A DNA stretch of 64,000 nucleotides from Modicisalibacter sp033446685 (GCF_033446685.1 NZ_JAWQLY010000010.1:80367-144366); one strand, 5' to 3'; shown: positions 17,580 to 26,094, counted from the stretch's first letter. Program-made: numbers and translations. Notes: a model not told the origin generated them from the letters alone.

Positions 17580-18209
17580 ATGAGCGTTCATGCCATCCAA
17601 CATCCGCTGGTCAAGCACAAGCTGGGCCTGATGCGCACCGCCGATATCAGCACCAAGAGCTTTCGCGAGCTGGCCGGCGAGGTCGCCAAGCTGCTGACCT
17701 ACGAAGCCACCCAGGATCTCGAACTCGAGGCACAGACCATCGAAGGCTGGAGCGGCGAGCCGATCGAGGTCGAGCAGCTCAAGGGCAAGAAGGTCACCAT
17801 CGTGCCGATCCTGCGCGCCGGTCTGGGTATGCTCGAGGGTGTCACCGACCTGATCCCCAGTGCGCGGATCAGTGTGGTAGGGCTGTACCGCAACGAAGAG
17901 ACGCTCGAGCCGGTGCCTTACTTCGAGAAGTTCACCAACGATCTCGACGAGCGCCTGGCAATCGTCATCGATCCGATGCTGGCTACCGGCGGCTCGATGG
18001 TCGCCACCCTGGACATGCTCAAGGAGCGCGGCTGCCCGCTGGTCAAGGTAATCGTGCTGGTTGCCGCGCCCGAGGGGCTGAAGCGGGTTCAGGAAGCCTA
18101 CCCGGAGATCGACATCTACACCGCGTCGATCGACGAGCGTCTCGACGAGAACGGCTACATCGTCCCGGGCCTGGGTGATGCTGGGGACAAGATCTTCGGT
18201 ACGCGCTGA
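17580..18209 (+). CDS. upp: Uracil phosphoribosyltransferase
   Basis: This 209-residue enzyme makes UMP from uracil and PRPP. The N-terminal HPLVKHKLGLMR, the PILRAGLGM segment, the PRPP loop VIDPMLATGGSM and the C-terminal uracil-binding GLGDAGDKIFGT are diagnostic of Upp. Length is close to E. coli Upp (208). It has its own likely promoter and ends the salvage cluster; no clear terminator hairpin follows. Confidence 0.96.
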   Translation: MSVHAIQHPLVKHKLGLMRTADISTKSFRELAGEVAKLLTYEATQDLELEAQTIEGWSGEPIEVEQLKGKKVTIVPILRAGLGMLEGVTDLIPSARISVVGLYRNEETLEPVPYFEKFTNDLDERLAIVIDPMLATGGSMVATLDMLKERGCPLVKVIVLVAAPEGLKRVQEAYPEIDIYTASIDERLDENGYIVPGLGDAGDKIFGTR

Positions 18210-18245
18210 GGTCCTGGTCGTTTGCTAGTTGGCAAGGGCTAGCGT

Positions 18246-18824
18246 TCAGCCATGGTGGCTGTCGCCGCCATCGGCGAAGCTCGGCGGGTTGTTGGCGCTG
18301 ACGATCACGCAATCGCTGTCGCTGACATTGCGAAAGCGATGCGGCAGCCGCGAATCGAAGTAGTAGCCGTCGCCGGCGCTGAGCCGACGAACCTCGCCGT
18401 TGACCCACAGCTCGATGGTTCCGGCGACGATGATGCCGCCTTCCTCACCCTCGTGTTCGAGCATGTCGGCACCGGTATCAGAGCCCGGCGGGTAATGCTC
18501 GTGGATGATCGACATGCGCCGGTTGGGACGCCGGGCACCGACCAGGCGCCAGGAAAGGGTGCCGTCGCCGATTTCGGTGAGCTCCTCGGCGCGATAGAAG
18601 ACCTGCTCCTGGGCCATTTCCTCGCCGGCGAAGAATTCGCTGATCGAGATCGGAATGGCGTCGAGGATCTTCTTCAGCGAACTTACCGACGGACTGACGT
18701 GGTTCTGCTCGACGAGCGAAATGGTACTGTTGGTCACCCCTGCGCGCTTGGCCAACTCACGTTGCGAGAGCCCGTGCTGCTGACGGAGTTGCTTGAGGCG
18801 TGCGCCGACGTCGAAACCGCTCAT
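18246..18824 (-). CDS. XRE-family regulator with C-terminal cupin (PuuR-like)
   Basis: This 192-residue regulator has an N-terminal helix-turn-helix (about residues 7-63, LKQLRQQHGLSQRELAKRAG) and a C-terminal cupin sensor (about 115-185, with GGIIVAGTIELWVNGE and FDSRLPHRFRN). The architecture and length (E. coli PuuR has 185) match repressors of putrescine or other amine catabolism. No polyamine genes lie next to it, so its target cannot be named from context. It is convergent with upp and divergent from mobA. Confidence 0.85.
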   Translation of the reverse strand: MSGFDVGARLKQLRQQHGLSQRELAKRAGVTNSTISLVEQNHVSPSVSSLKKILDAIPISISEFFAGEEMAQEQVFYRAEELTEIGDGTLSWRLVGARRPNRRMSIIHEHYPPGSDTGADMLEHEGEEGGIIVAGTIELWVNGEVRRLSAGDGYYFDSRLPHRFRNVSDSDCVIVSANNPPSFADGGDSHHG

Positions 18825-19010
18825 CGAGATTCCTTGTTGATCAACCTTGGCGCGATGATAGCGTGTTAGGCGGTTGAGGATAAGCGTCGCAGGCGCCCGG
18901 CGGGGGGCGGGTGATGGCCCGCCACGGCCGGTCGATGCTAGGCTGAATCATACCGGCGGTGGCGCGTATCGCACCGGCGAGACTGCATGGCAGGGTTGCG
19001 AGGCATGGTA

Positions 19011-19592
19011 ATGAATGAAGCGATCACCGCGCTAGTGCTCGCCGGAGGACGGGGCCGCCGGATGGGCGGCATCGACAAGGGCTGGGCGATCTATCGCCAA
19101 CGCCCGCTGATCGAGTGGGTGCTGTCACGGCTGTCGGGGCAGGTGGAGCATATCCTGATCAACGCCAACCGTTCGCGGGCGGCCTATGAAGCACTGGGCT
19201 GGCCGGTGGTCGGCGATCGCTCGGGCGGCTATCAAGGGCCGCTGATGGGCATCTGGAGCGGGCTATGTGCGGCCGAGACACCCTGGGTGCTGGTGGTGCC
19301 CTGCGACACGCCATGTCTGCCACAGGATCTTGTCGAGCGCCTGCGCGCTTCGCTCGGCGCTCACGACCACGACATCGCCGTGGCCCACGATGGCGAGCGC
19401 AGCCAACCGGTGGTCGCCCTGATGCGTCGCAGCCTGGCGGCCGATCTCGAACGGGCCCTGGCTGCCGGTGAGCGCAAGGTCGAGCGTTGGTATGCCCGGC
19501 ATGCCTGTCTGAGCGTCGACTTCAGCGACTGCCCCGAGGCATTCGCCAACATCAATTCGCCGCACGATGCCGACAGCCTGTCAGTCTCGTGA
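19011..19592 (+). CDS. mobA: Molybdenum cofactor guanylyltransferase
   Basis: This 193-residue enzyme transfers GMP from GTP to molybdopterin-Mo to give MGD, the cofactor of DMSO-reductase-type enzymes. The nucleotide-binding signature LAGGRGRRMGGIDKGW lies near residues 10-25, with the VPCDTPCLP metal/guanine loop and the C-terminal FANINSP. Three in-frame ATGs are possible (18987, 19005, 19011); the last has GAGG at the best distance and was chosen. It opens the mob/moe/moa cluster. I saw no Moco riboswitch-like structure upstream. Confidence 0.92.
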   Translation: MNEAITALVLAGGRGRRMGGIDKGWAIYRQRPLIEWVLSRLSGQVEHILINANRSRAAYEALGWPVVGDRSGGYQGPLMGIWSGLCAAETPWVLVVPCDTPCLPQDLVERLRASLGAHDHDIAVAHDGERSQPVVALMRRSLAADLERALAAGERKVERWYARHACLSVDFSDCPEAFANINSPHDADSLSVS

Positions 19593-19663
19593 GACTCGGT
19601 GCATGAGCTGACGGCGTGCGCCTCATGCCAATGGTGGCGGAACATTCCTATTAGCGGAGTCCG

Positions 19664-20260
19664 ATGAAACTCGATCTGGACAGACAACCCGTGCCCCTGC
19701 TGGGAATCGCCGCCTGGAGTGGCGTGGGCAAGACCACGCTGCTGGAAGCCTTGTTGCCCCGGGTGCGTCAGGCGGGCCTCCGGGTGGCGGTGATCAAGCA
19801 TGCCCATCATCGCTTCGATATCGACAAGCCGGGCAAGGACAGTTACCGCCTGCGCCAGGCTGGCGCCACGCCGATGCTGGTCGCCTCGCGCGAGCGGTTC
19901 GCGCTGATGATGGAAACGCCCAGTACGCTCAGTAATGAGACGTCCGAAGACGATGGGCCGGACCTGGCGGCACTGCTCGAGCATGTTCAATTGATGCACC
20001 CGGACCTGATAGTGATCGAGGGTTTCAAGAACTGGCCGCTGCCCAAGCTCGAACTGCACCGGCAATCACTCGGCAAGCCATTGCTGGCTGGCGACGATCC
20101 CTGGGTCCAGGCCGTGGCCAGCGATCTCCCGCTGAAGCTGCCCACTGGGGTGGCGGCTCTGGATCTCAATGATCTGGCGGCACTGACGACCTTCGTCCGC
20201 GACTGGCCGGCTGCCTGGGGGGCCTGCCGAGGACCGCGCCCCGGGGACGACTCTTCATGA
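19664..20260 (+). CDS. mobB: Molybdopterin-guanine dinucleotide biosynthesis adapter protein
   Basis: This 198-residue P-loop GTPase assists MobA. The Walker A segment AAWSGVGKTTLLE lies near residues 16-28, followed by VAVIKHAHH, the DSYRLRQAGA signature of MobB and DLIVIEGFK. It is longer at the C-terminus than E. coli MobB (about 170). The last bases overlap the moeA start by 4 bp (ATGA), so the two are translationally coupled. Confidence 0.92.
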   Translation: MKLDLDRQPVPLLGIAAWSGVGKTTLLEALLPRVRQAGLRVAVIKHAHHRFDIDKPGKDSYRLRQAGATPMLVASRERFALMMETPSTLSNETSEDDGPDLAALLEHVQLMHPDLIVIEGFKNWPLPKLELHRQSLGKPLLAGDDPWVQAVASDLPLKLPTGVAALDLNDLAALTTFVRDWPAAWGACRGPRPGDDSS

Positions 20261-21504
20261 CGCTATCCTGCTTTGCGCTCGGCGAGCAGATGCTCGACGT
20301 CGACGAGGCGCTGGCGGCGTTGAGCGAGCTGGTTGCGACCCGCTTGTCCACCGAACGCCTGCCATTGACGGCGGCGGCCCGGCGGGTGCTGGCCGAAGAT
20401 TGCGTCTCGCCGATCGATGTCCCGCAGAACACCAACGCGGCGATGGATGGCATCGCATTGGCCTGGCCCGCGCCGACGGAGCTGAGCCTGGTCGGCGAGG
20501 TGCTGGCCGGGCACCGTTTCGAGCGCCCGCTGAGCTACGGCGAGGCCGTCACGATCACCACCGGCGCGCCGCTGCCGCCGGGGGCGGATACGGTCATCAT
20601 GCACGAGCAACTGGATCTCGATGCCAGGGCGCGGACAGCGAGGATCCATCAGGCGCAGCGGGTCAGTCACGGCCAGAACGTGCGTCACGCCGGCGAAGAT
20701 ATCGCCCGTGGCAGCCGGGCCGTGCGCGCGGGCACCCGGCTGCGGCCGCAGCACATGGGCCTGCTGGCCTCGCTGGGAATCGACGACCTCGAGGTGGTGC
20801 GGCGACCGCGAGTGGCGATCTTTTCCACCGGCGATGAAGTCACGATGCCGGGCGAAGCGCTCGGCGAGGCGGGCATCTACGATGCCAATCGCTATTCGTT
20901 ACGCGGGCTGCTCGAGGCGCTGGGCTGCGAGGTCGACGACCTGGGCATTCTCGTCGACCGGCCCGAGGCGATTCGCGACGCGCTGGCGCATGCCGCCACG
21001 CGGGCCGACATGGTCATCACCAGCGGCGGCGTGTCCAGCGGTCAGGCCGATTGGGTCAAGCCGGCCTTGTCGAGCATTGGCCGCCTGGGATTCTGGCGAA
21101 TCGCCATGCGCCCCGGCCGGCCGTTGGCCTTCGGGGTGCTGGGTGAGGACGGAGTGCCGTTCTTCGGCCTGCCGGGCAATCCGGTGGCGGTGATGGTGAC
21201 CTTTCTACAATTCGTCCAGCCGCTGCTGCGTCGGCTTCAGGGGGAACATGCCTGGCAGCCAACGCGCTGGAAGGCGATTGCCGATGAAGCGATGCACAGT
21301 CGTAGCGGGCGCATCGATTTTCATCGCGGTATCTATAGGGTCGACGAGACCGGGCAAGTGCATGTGCGCACGACCGGGCAGCAGGGCTCGGGGATTCTAT
21401 CCTCGATGGTAGCGGCCAATTGTCTGATCGAAATCGAGGCGTCCCGTGCCGACATCGGCGAGGGCGAAACCGTATTACTGCAACCCTTTGGTGAGCTGAC
21501 ATGA
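20257..21504 (+). CDS. moeA: Molybdopterin molybdenumtransferase
   Basis: This 415-residue enzyme inserts molybdate into adenylated molybdopterin. Visible landmarks are NTNAAMDGIA, TGAPLPPGADTVIMHEQ, the MoCF-fold segments FSTGDEV and TSGGVSSGQAD, and MRPGRPLAFG with FFGLPGNPVAVMVTF. Length is typical (E. coli 411). It overlaps mobB upstream and the moaC-moaD fusion downstream, each by 4 bp, giving a tight operon. Confidence 0.95.
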   Translation: MTLSCFALGEQMLDVDEALAALSELVATRLSTERLPLTAAARRVLAEDCVSPIDVPQNTNAAMDGIALAWPAPTELSLVGEVLAGHRFERPLSYGEAVTITTGAPLPPGADTVIMHEQLDLDARARTARIHQAQRVSHGQNVRHAGEDIARGSRAVRAGTRLRPQHMGLLASLGIDDLEVVRRPRVAIFSTGDEVTMPGEALGEAGIYDANRYSLRGLLEALGCEVDDLGILVDRPEAIRDALAHAATRADMVITSGGVSSGQADWVKPALSSIGRLGFWRIAMRPGRPLAFGVLGEDGVPFFGLPGNPVAVMVTFLQFVQPLLRRLQGEHAWQPTRWKAIADEAMHSRSGRIDFHRGIYRVDETGQVHVRTTGQQGSGILSSMVAANCLIEIEASRADIGEGETVLLQPFGELT

Positions 21505-22367
21505 GTCTGACCCACATCAATGCGCGCGGCGAGGCCCACATGGTCGACGTCGGCGACAAGCAGACGACTCGCCGCGAGGCGCTGGCGAGCGGCCGCATTC
21601 GTATGCAACCGGCTACGCTGGCGCTACTCGCCGAGGGCGGCCTACCCAAGGGCGATGTCCTGGCGACGGCGCGCATCGCCGGCATTCAGGCCGCCAAGCG
21701 TACCCATGAACTGATTCCGTTATGCCACTTGCTGGCACTATCGAAGGTAACGGTCGATTTCGAGCTTGACGAGGCCGCCAGTTGCGTCAACGTCACCGCG
21801 CTGTGCCGACTTTCCGGCCAGACCGGCGTCGAAATGGAGGCGTTGACCGCGGTCTCGGTGGCATGTCTGACCCTCTACGATATGTGCAAGGCCGTCGACA
21901 AGACGATGGAAATCGGCGAGATACGCCTGCAGGCCAAGAGCGGCGGGCGCTCGGGCGACTATCGCTACGATGCCGTGCCGTCGTCAGGCGAAATGGCTCC
22001 GACCCAGCCGAGTGCGGTCCAACCGGATGCGGTCCAACCGAGCGCGGTCCAACCGATAGTGACCGGCGAATGCCAGGAGGGCTGTGTGGCTATCGCGCCG
22101 CGTGCCGAAGCGCCCTGCATTCATGTCAAATGTCTTGCCGAATTACGCGAACGCCTTGGGGTCAGCGATCTGGAAATCCCCTTCGAGACTCTGCCGACAC
22201 CGGATATCGCGGGCCTCAAGTCGGCTCTGGTGGCACGCGACGAGCGGTTCTCGATGCTTGCCGAAAGCCGGGTGCTGTGCGCGATCAACCAGGTCATGAG
22301 TGGCGAGGACAGCCATCTGACCGATGGCGACGAGGTCGCTTTTTTCCCACCGGTCACCGGAGGCTGA
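21501..22367 (+). CDS. moaC: Fused cyclic pyranopterin monophosphate synthase MoaC and MPT synthase small subunit MoaD
   Basis: One 288-residue frame carries two enzymes of the cofactor pathway. Residues 1-157 are MoaC, which makes cyclic pyranopterin monophosphate. Its active-site landmarks are HELIPLCH (69-76), GVEMEALTAVS and KAVDK (130-134). Residues 206-288 are a ubiquitin-fold MoaD, which carries the thiocarboxylate sulphur for molybdopterin synthase. It ends in the required Gly-Gly directly before the stop. The linker (158-205) contains three five-residue units of the type PxAVQ encoded by 15-bp repeats. moaE follows 2 bp later and would pair with the MoaD end. Elsewhere moaC and moaD are normally separate genes. 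Confidence 0.93.
   Translation: MSLTHINARGEAHMVDVGDKQTTRREALASGRIRMQPATLALLAEGGLPKGDVLATARIAGIQAAKRTHELIPLCHLLALSKVTVDFELDEAASCVNVTALCRLSGQTGVEMEALTAVSVACLTLYDMCKAVDKTMEIGEIRLQAKSGGRSGDYRYDAVPSSGEMAPTQPSAVQPDAVQPSAVQPIVTGECQEGCVAIAPRAEAPCIHVKCLAELRERLGVSDLEIPFETLPTPDIAGLKSALVARDERFSMLAESRVLCAINQVMSGEDSHLTDGDEVAFFPPVTGG
22008..22052 (+). repeat. Three 15-bp tandem repeats in the moaC-moaD linker
   Basis: The units are CCGAGTGCGGTCCAA, CCGGATGCGGTCCAA and CCGAGCGCGGTCCAA, in frame, each coding for Pro-Ser/Asp-Ala-Val-Gln. Length changes by whole units would only lengthen or shorten the flexible linker. Confidence 0.92.
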
Positions 22368-22368
22368 C

Positions 22369-22815
22369 ATGATTCGTGTGCAGCACGAATGCTTCGATGT
22401 TGGCGTCGAACAGGCGGCTCTCGTTGCTCAGCGAAACGACATCGGTGCTGTGGTCTGCTTTACTGGACTGGTGCGCGATTTCAACGAGCGGCCCGACGTC
22501 ACGGCGTTGACGCTGGAACACTATCCGGGCATGACCGAATCGGCTCTGGGCGAGATCGTCGCCGAGGCCGGGCGGCGCTGGTCGCTCAATGGCGTACGGC
22601 TCATACATCGCATCGGACGCCTGGAGCCGGGCGATCCGATCGTGCTGGTGGCGGTCGCCAGCGCCCATCGGCAGGCGGCGTTCGATGCCTGCCTTTTCAT
22701 CATGGATTATCTTAAGACCCGCGCCCCTTTTTGGAAAAAGGAACACACCGCTGACGGAGACTATTGGGTCGCCGAGCGGGATACGGACAGGCAGGCAGCC
22801 GAGCGCTGGAGGTGA
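22369..22815 (+). CDS. moaE: Molybdopterin synthase catalytic (large) subunit
   Basis: This 148-residue protein forms molybdopterin synthase with MoaD, transferring two sulphurs to cyclic pyranopterin monophosphate. The GAVVCFTGLVRDFN start of the fold, LTLEHYPGM, the HRIGRLEPGD segment and the catalytic Lys region KTRAPFWKKE (116-125) are present. The start follows an AGGCTGAC site 2 bp after the fused moaC-moaD stop. Its stop overlaps the moaA start region. Length matches E. coli MoaE (150). Confidence 0.95.
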   Translation: MIRVQHECFDVGVEQAALVAQRNDIGAVVCFTGLVRDFNERPDVTALTLEHYPGMTESALGEIVAEAGRRWSLNGVRLIHRIGRLEPGDPIVLVAVASAHRQAAFDACLFIMDYLKTRAPFWKKEHTADGDYWVAERDTDRQAAERWR

Positions 22816-22817
22816 TG

Positions 22818-23807
22818 ATGACGCAATTGATCGACGACTATCAGCGTAGCGTCCGCTACGTGAGGATATCGGTGACCGATCGCTGCGATTTTCGCTGTGT
22901 CTATTGCATGAGCGAGGAGATGACTTTTCTGCCTCGCGCGCAGGTCTTGACCCTCGAGGAGTTATCGCAAGTCGCCCGGGCTTTCACGGAGCTGGGTGTC
23001 GAAAAGATCCGCCTGACCGGCGGCGAGCCTCTGGTTAGGCGAGGCATCGACGACCTGGTGAGGGAGATCGGCGCCCTCGATGGCCTCAAGGATTTCGCCA
23101 TGACGACTAACGGGGCGGGGCTGGGCAAGCATGCCAAGGCGCTTCGCCAGAGCGGGCTGAAACGCCTCAACATCAGTCTCGATTCGCTGGACCCTGCGCG
23201 CTTCAAACGGTTGACGCGTACCGGCGATCTGCACCGGGTCATCGATGGCATTCACGCCGCCCAGGATGCCGGCTTCGAGCGGATCAAGCTCAACGCAGTG
23301 ATTCTGCGCGGGCGCAATGACGATGAGGTCACCGATCTGGTCGATTTCGCCCGCGACGAGGGCATCGACATCAGTTTCATCGAGGAGATGCCGCTGGGCG
23401 ATGTCTCCGATCATTCGCGGGCGGAAACCTACTGCTCCAGCGATGACGTGCAGCGCTTGATCGAGACACGGCATACCCTGCTGCCGACCACCGAAACGAC
23501 GCTAGGCCCATCGCGCTACTATCGCATGCCGGACAGCGCGTCTCGCATCGGCTTCATTTCTCCACACAGTCATAACTTCTGCGCCAGCTGCAACCGCGTT
23601 CGGGTCACTGTGGAAGGGCGTTTGCTGCTGTGCCTGGGCAATGAGCATTCGGTGGACCTGCGAGAAGTACTGCGGCGTCATCCGGGCGATATCGCGGCCC
23701 TCAAGGAACGCATTATCGCCGCCATGCCGCTCAAGCCGGAACGTCATTATTTTTCGACCGACGGCGACGTTCAGGTGGTGCGTTTCATGAACATGACGGG
23801 TGGTTGA
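22818..23807 (+). CDS. moaA: GTP 3',8-cyclase (radical SAM)
   Basis: This 329-residue radical SAM enzyme starts molybdenum cofactor synthesis by converting GTP to 3',8-cH2GTP. The SAM-binding cluster CDFRCVYC has Cys at 23, 27 and 30. The second [4Fe-4S] site is in NFCASCNRVRVT plus a downstream Cys (LLLCLG). The C-terminal Gly-Gly needed in the active site is present. Two adjacent ATGs exist; the second is better spaced after GGAGGT. It closes the operon. It is unusual only in being last rather than first. Confidence 0.95.
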   Translation: MTQLIDDYQRSVRYVRISVTDRCDFRCVYCMSEEMTFLPRAQVLTLEELSQVARAFTELGVEKIRLTGGEPLVRRGIDDLVREIGALDGLKDFAMTTNGAGLGKHAKALRQSGLKRLNISLDSLDPARFKRLTRTGDLHRVIDGIHAAQDAGFERIKLNAVILRGRNDDEVTDLVDFARDEGIDISFIEEMPLGDVSDHSRAETYCSSDDVQRLIETRHTLLPTTETTLGPSRYYRMPDSASRIGFISPHSHNFCASCNRVRVTVEGRLLLCLGNEHSVDLREVLRRHPGDIAALKERIIAAMPLKPERHYFSTDGDVQVVRFMNMTGG

Positions 23808-23901
23808 GTGCAGCTTGGCTCCGCCTCTTTTAACACTTCCTTGCGGCCTTTTTTACGAGGTTATTGGTAAATATCGGACGGTCATTATCGCGTAACTTTG
23901 C

Positions 23902-23929
23902 TTGCCAATCGGCCTTCAGAGCATATACT
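23902..23929 (+). promoter_or_regulatory. Candidate promoter of the AT-hook gene
   Basis: TTGCCA (23902-23907) and TATACT (23924-23929) are spaced 16 bp, 54 bp before the next start codon, in an AT-rich stretch. Confidence 0.55.
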
Positions 23930-23982
23930 TTTTACATTCACACACCGTATGCAGCAACTGGCGCTTTGAATGGAGGAGGCCG

Positions 23983-24276
23983 ATGTCTACCGAGTCCCTG
24001 GAAAAAATCGCTCGCAACAAGAATGTGGCGCGGGCAGCCGCTCGACAATTGAGCATGGAACAGCTCCATAAGCTCGCCGAAGTGATTAACGAGGTGATCG
24101 AGCAAAAGCAGGATGAAGATCGTCGCCGTCAGGAGGAGGAAACGGTCAAGGCGCGTAAGCTCGAGGAAATCCGTGAAGCGATCAACGACGCCGGGCTTTC
24201 TCTCGATGACTTGGTTGGCGAACAACCCAAGCGTCGCGGCCGTCCGCCCAAGAAGGACAAGCTCGAAAAGGCCTGA
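23983..24276 (+). CDS. Small H-NS-like nucleoid protein with AT-hook
   Basis: This is a 97-residue, highly charged protein. Residues about 15-70 form a predicted helical/coiled-coil region rich in Glu, Lys and Arg, like the oligomerisation half of H-NS proteins. The C-terminus carries RRGRPPKK (84-91), an AT-hook that inserts in the minor groove of AT-rich DNA. The full H-NS DNA-binding domain is absent. The likely role is as a nucleoid-associated or silencing protein, inferred from architecture. The start has an excellent GGAGGAGG site; a candidate promoter and a terminator frame it as a single-gene unit. Confidence 0.75.
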   Translation: MSTESLEKIARNKNVARAAARQLSMEQLHKLAEVINEVIEQKQDEDRRRQEEETVKARKLEEIREAINDAGLSLDDLVGEQPKRRGRPPKKDKLEKA

Positions 24277-24327
24277 ATGGCTTCGATCCGCCTTTAGACA
24301 GATCGCTCGGGTGGCCTCGTTCCAGAG

Positions 24328-24356
24328 AGCGGATGCTTTGCATCCGCTTTTCTTTT
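24328..24356 (+). terminator. Intrinsic terminator after the AT-hook gene
   Basis: AGCGGATGC (24328-24336) pairs with GCATCCGCT (24340-24348) around a TTT loop, followed by TTCTTTTG. Confidence 0.85.
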
Positions 24357-24414
24357 GTCAGTATCACCCACCATCGAGCGCTCTGTAATCGGTCGGGCAA
24401 GAGGATAGCCGTTG

Positions 24415-26094
24415 TCAGGAAGCCGTTTCCGCGGCGCTGATCTGCAGGTGCACGACCGGCAGGCGACGCAGATGATCGCTCAGCCACTGCACCAAGCGTG
24501 ACTGTAGCTGGTTGCGCAATTGCGCAGGAGTTTCGGCATCGAGTTGTTCCAGCGTGTCGTCGAGCCAATCGGCGAAGGCCGTTTCGTCGAGTGGCGAAGC
24601 ACCGGAATAATCGATCAGCAAGCGTCCCACGCGATGCCAGCCGCCACTCACCGTCATCACCGGCAAAACCAGATAGAAGCGTCCCTCGCGGGGCTGCCTG
24701 GATTGCGCTGCAGAATCCTCGAGACCTTGCAGGGCGTGGACCTGATCCTGATGGACGATATGCGGATTCTGTGCAATATGACGCTCGACGGTCAGCGTCG
24801 CGCGCTCGACACGGATCAGGTCGCCATTGCTGGGTGCGAGCGGTGCGTCGACTCCGCATGACTCGGCCAGCCGCTGGTGGGCTTCCTGGTGGCGGCGCTC
24901 ACCATGAACCGGAAGCAACAGGCGCGGCTTGACCCACTCGTAGAAGGTCCGCAGTTCGTCCTGGGCCGGGTGGCCCGAGGCATGCAACTCGGGATGCCGG
25001 GTTTCCTCGAGTACCGCCACGTCCAGGCGTTTGAGCGCCAGTTGGAGGCGCTCGATCAACCGCTCGTTGCCAGGAATCGCCTTGGCCGAGAAGATCACCG
25101 TATCGCCGGCCTGTAGCTCCAGGTCGGGATGCCGACCCTGGGCGAGACGCGACAGGGCGGCCCGCGGCTCTCCCTGGCTGCCGGTGGCGATGATCAACAC
25201 CTCCTCGGCAGGCAGGTAACCCAGATCGCGCACCGGCACCAATTGCGGGAAATCCTCCAGATAGCCCAGGTCACGCGCTGTGCGGACCATGCGTTCCATC
25301 GAGCGCCCCATCAGGCTGACACGGCGCCCGCAACGTGCGGCGGCGCGTCCCACGGCCAGCACACGCGCCAGGTTGCTGGCGAAGCAGGAGACGATGACGC
25401 GGCCTGTGCAGGCACCGATGGCGCTCTCCAGCGCCCGCGCGACGTCGCCTTCGCTACGCGACCAGCCGGGCAGGGTGGCATTGGTGGAATCGCCGACGAG
25501 CATGTCGACCGGTGCCAGCGAGGCATAGAGTCGCTCGTCGACCGGCCTGCCGATCAGCGGTTCGGGGTCGAGTTTCCAGTCGCCGGTATGCAGCACCCGA
25601 TGATGGGGCGTGGTGAGCAGCAGCGCGCAGCTTTCGGGAATCGAGTGGGTCAGCGGCAGGTAGCGCAGCGTGAACGGCCCGCTCTCCAGCGCGTCGCCGG
25701 GCTCGACGATGCGGATTGCATCGACGGCCAGGCCGCGTTCCAGAAACTTGGCCCGCAGCAAACCGGCGGCCAGCGGGGTGGCGTAGATGGGGCAGTCCCA
25801 ATGGGGCCACAGCCAGGCGGCGGCGCCGATATGGTCCTCGTGGCCATGGGTGATGATCAGCGCACGCGGACGAATGCCCAGCGGCGGCAGGCAACCCACG
25901 TCGGGCACCTGGAGTGGCGAATCGGGCAGATCCTGACGCAGCATCATCCCGCAATCGATGGCGATCCATTCATCGCCGTAGCCATAGAGGCTGAGGTTCA
26001 TACCGATCTCGCCACAGCCTCCCAGCGGCAGGAAGTAGAGAGGCGGGCGTTTTCGGGGGCGGATCTGGACGCGAGATTGCAACATCAGTGACAC
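24415..26094 (-). CDS. rnj: Ribonuclease J (metallo-beta-lactamase/beta-CASP)
   Basis: This is a 559-residue RNase J-type exo/endonuclease. The zinc site HGHEDHIGA (His83, His85, Asp87, His88) and the downstream THSIPES, HTGDWKLDPEP and VGDSTNA motifs are those of RNase J rather than other beta-lactamase-fold proteins. The beta-CASP part (ASNLARV; ATGSQGEPRAAL; SAKAIPGNE; PVHGERRHQEAH) and a C-terminal domain follow. The expected role is 5'-to-3' RNA decay and processing in the cytoplasm. RNase J is common in Firmicutes, Actinobacteria and Alphaproteobacteria but sparse in Gammaproteobacteria. The gene is divergent from purU and convergent to the AT-hook gene. Confidence 0.88.
   Translation of the reverse strand: MSLMLQSRVQIRPRKRPPLYFLPLGGCGEIGMNLSLYGYGDEWIAIDCGMMLRQDLPDSPLQVPDVGCLPPLGIRPRALIITHGHEDHIGAAAWLWPHWDCPIYATPLAAGLLRAKFLERGLAVDAIRIVEPGDALESGPFTLRYLPLTHSIPESCALLLTTPHHRVLHTGDWKLDPEPLIGRPVDERLYASLAPVDMLVGDSTNATLPGWSRSEGDVARALESAIGACTGRVIVSCFASNLARVLAVGRAAARCGRRVSLMGRSMERMVRTARDLGYLEDFPQLVPVRDLGYLPAEEVLIIATGSQGEPRAALSRLAQGRHPDLELQAGDTVIFSAKAIPGNERLIERLQLALKRLDVAVLEETRHPELHASGHPAQDELRTFYEWVKPRLLLPVHGERRHQEAHQRLAESCGVDAPLAPSNGDLIRVERATLTVERHIAQNPHIVHQDQVHALQGLEDSAAQSRQPREGRFYLVLPVMTVSGGWHRVGRLLIDYSGASPLDETAFADWLDDTLEQLDAETPAQLRNQLQSRLVQWLSDHLRRLPVVHLQISAAETAS

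Noticed and set aside
18825..19010. Possible Moco riboswitch before mobA
   Set aside because: The 186-bp region has no arrangement of stems matching the Moco RNA motif that I could recognise.
22008..22052. Frameshift or assembly artefact joining moaC to moaD
   Set aside because: The frame is continuous, the linker is orderly, and moaD has no ribosome site or start codon of its own; the fusion reads as genuine.
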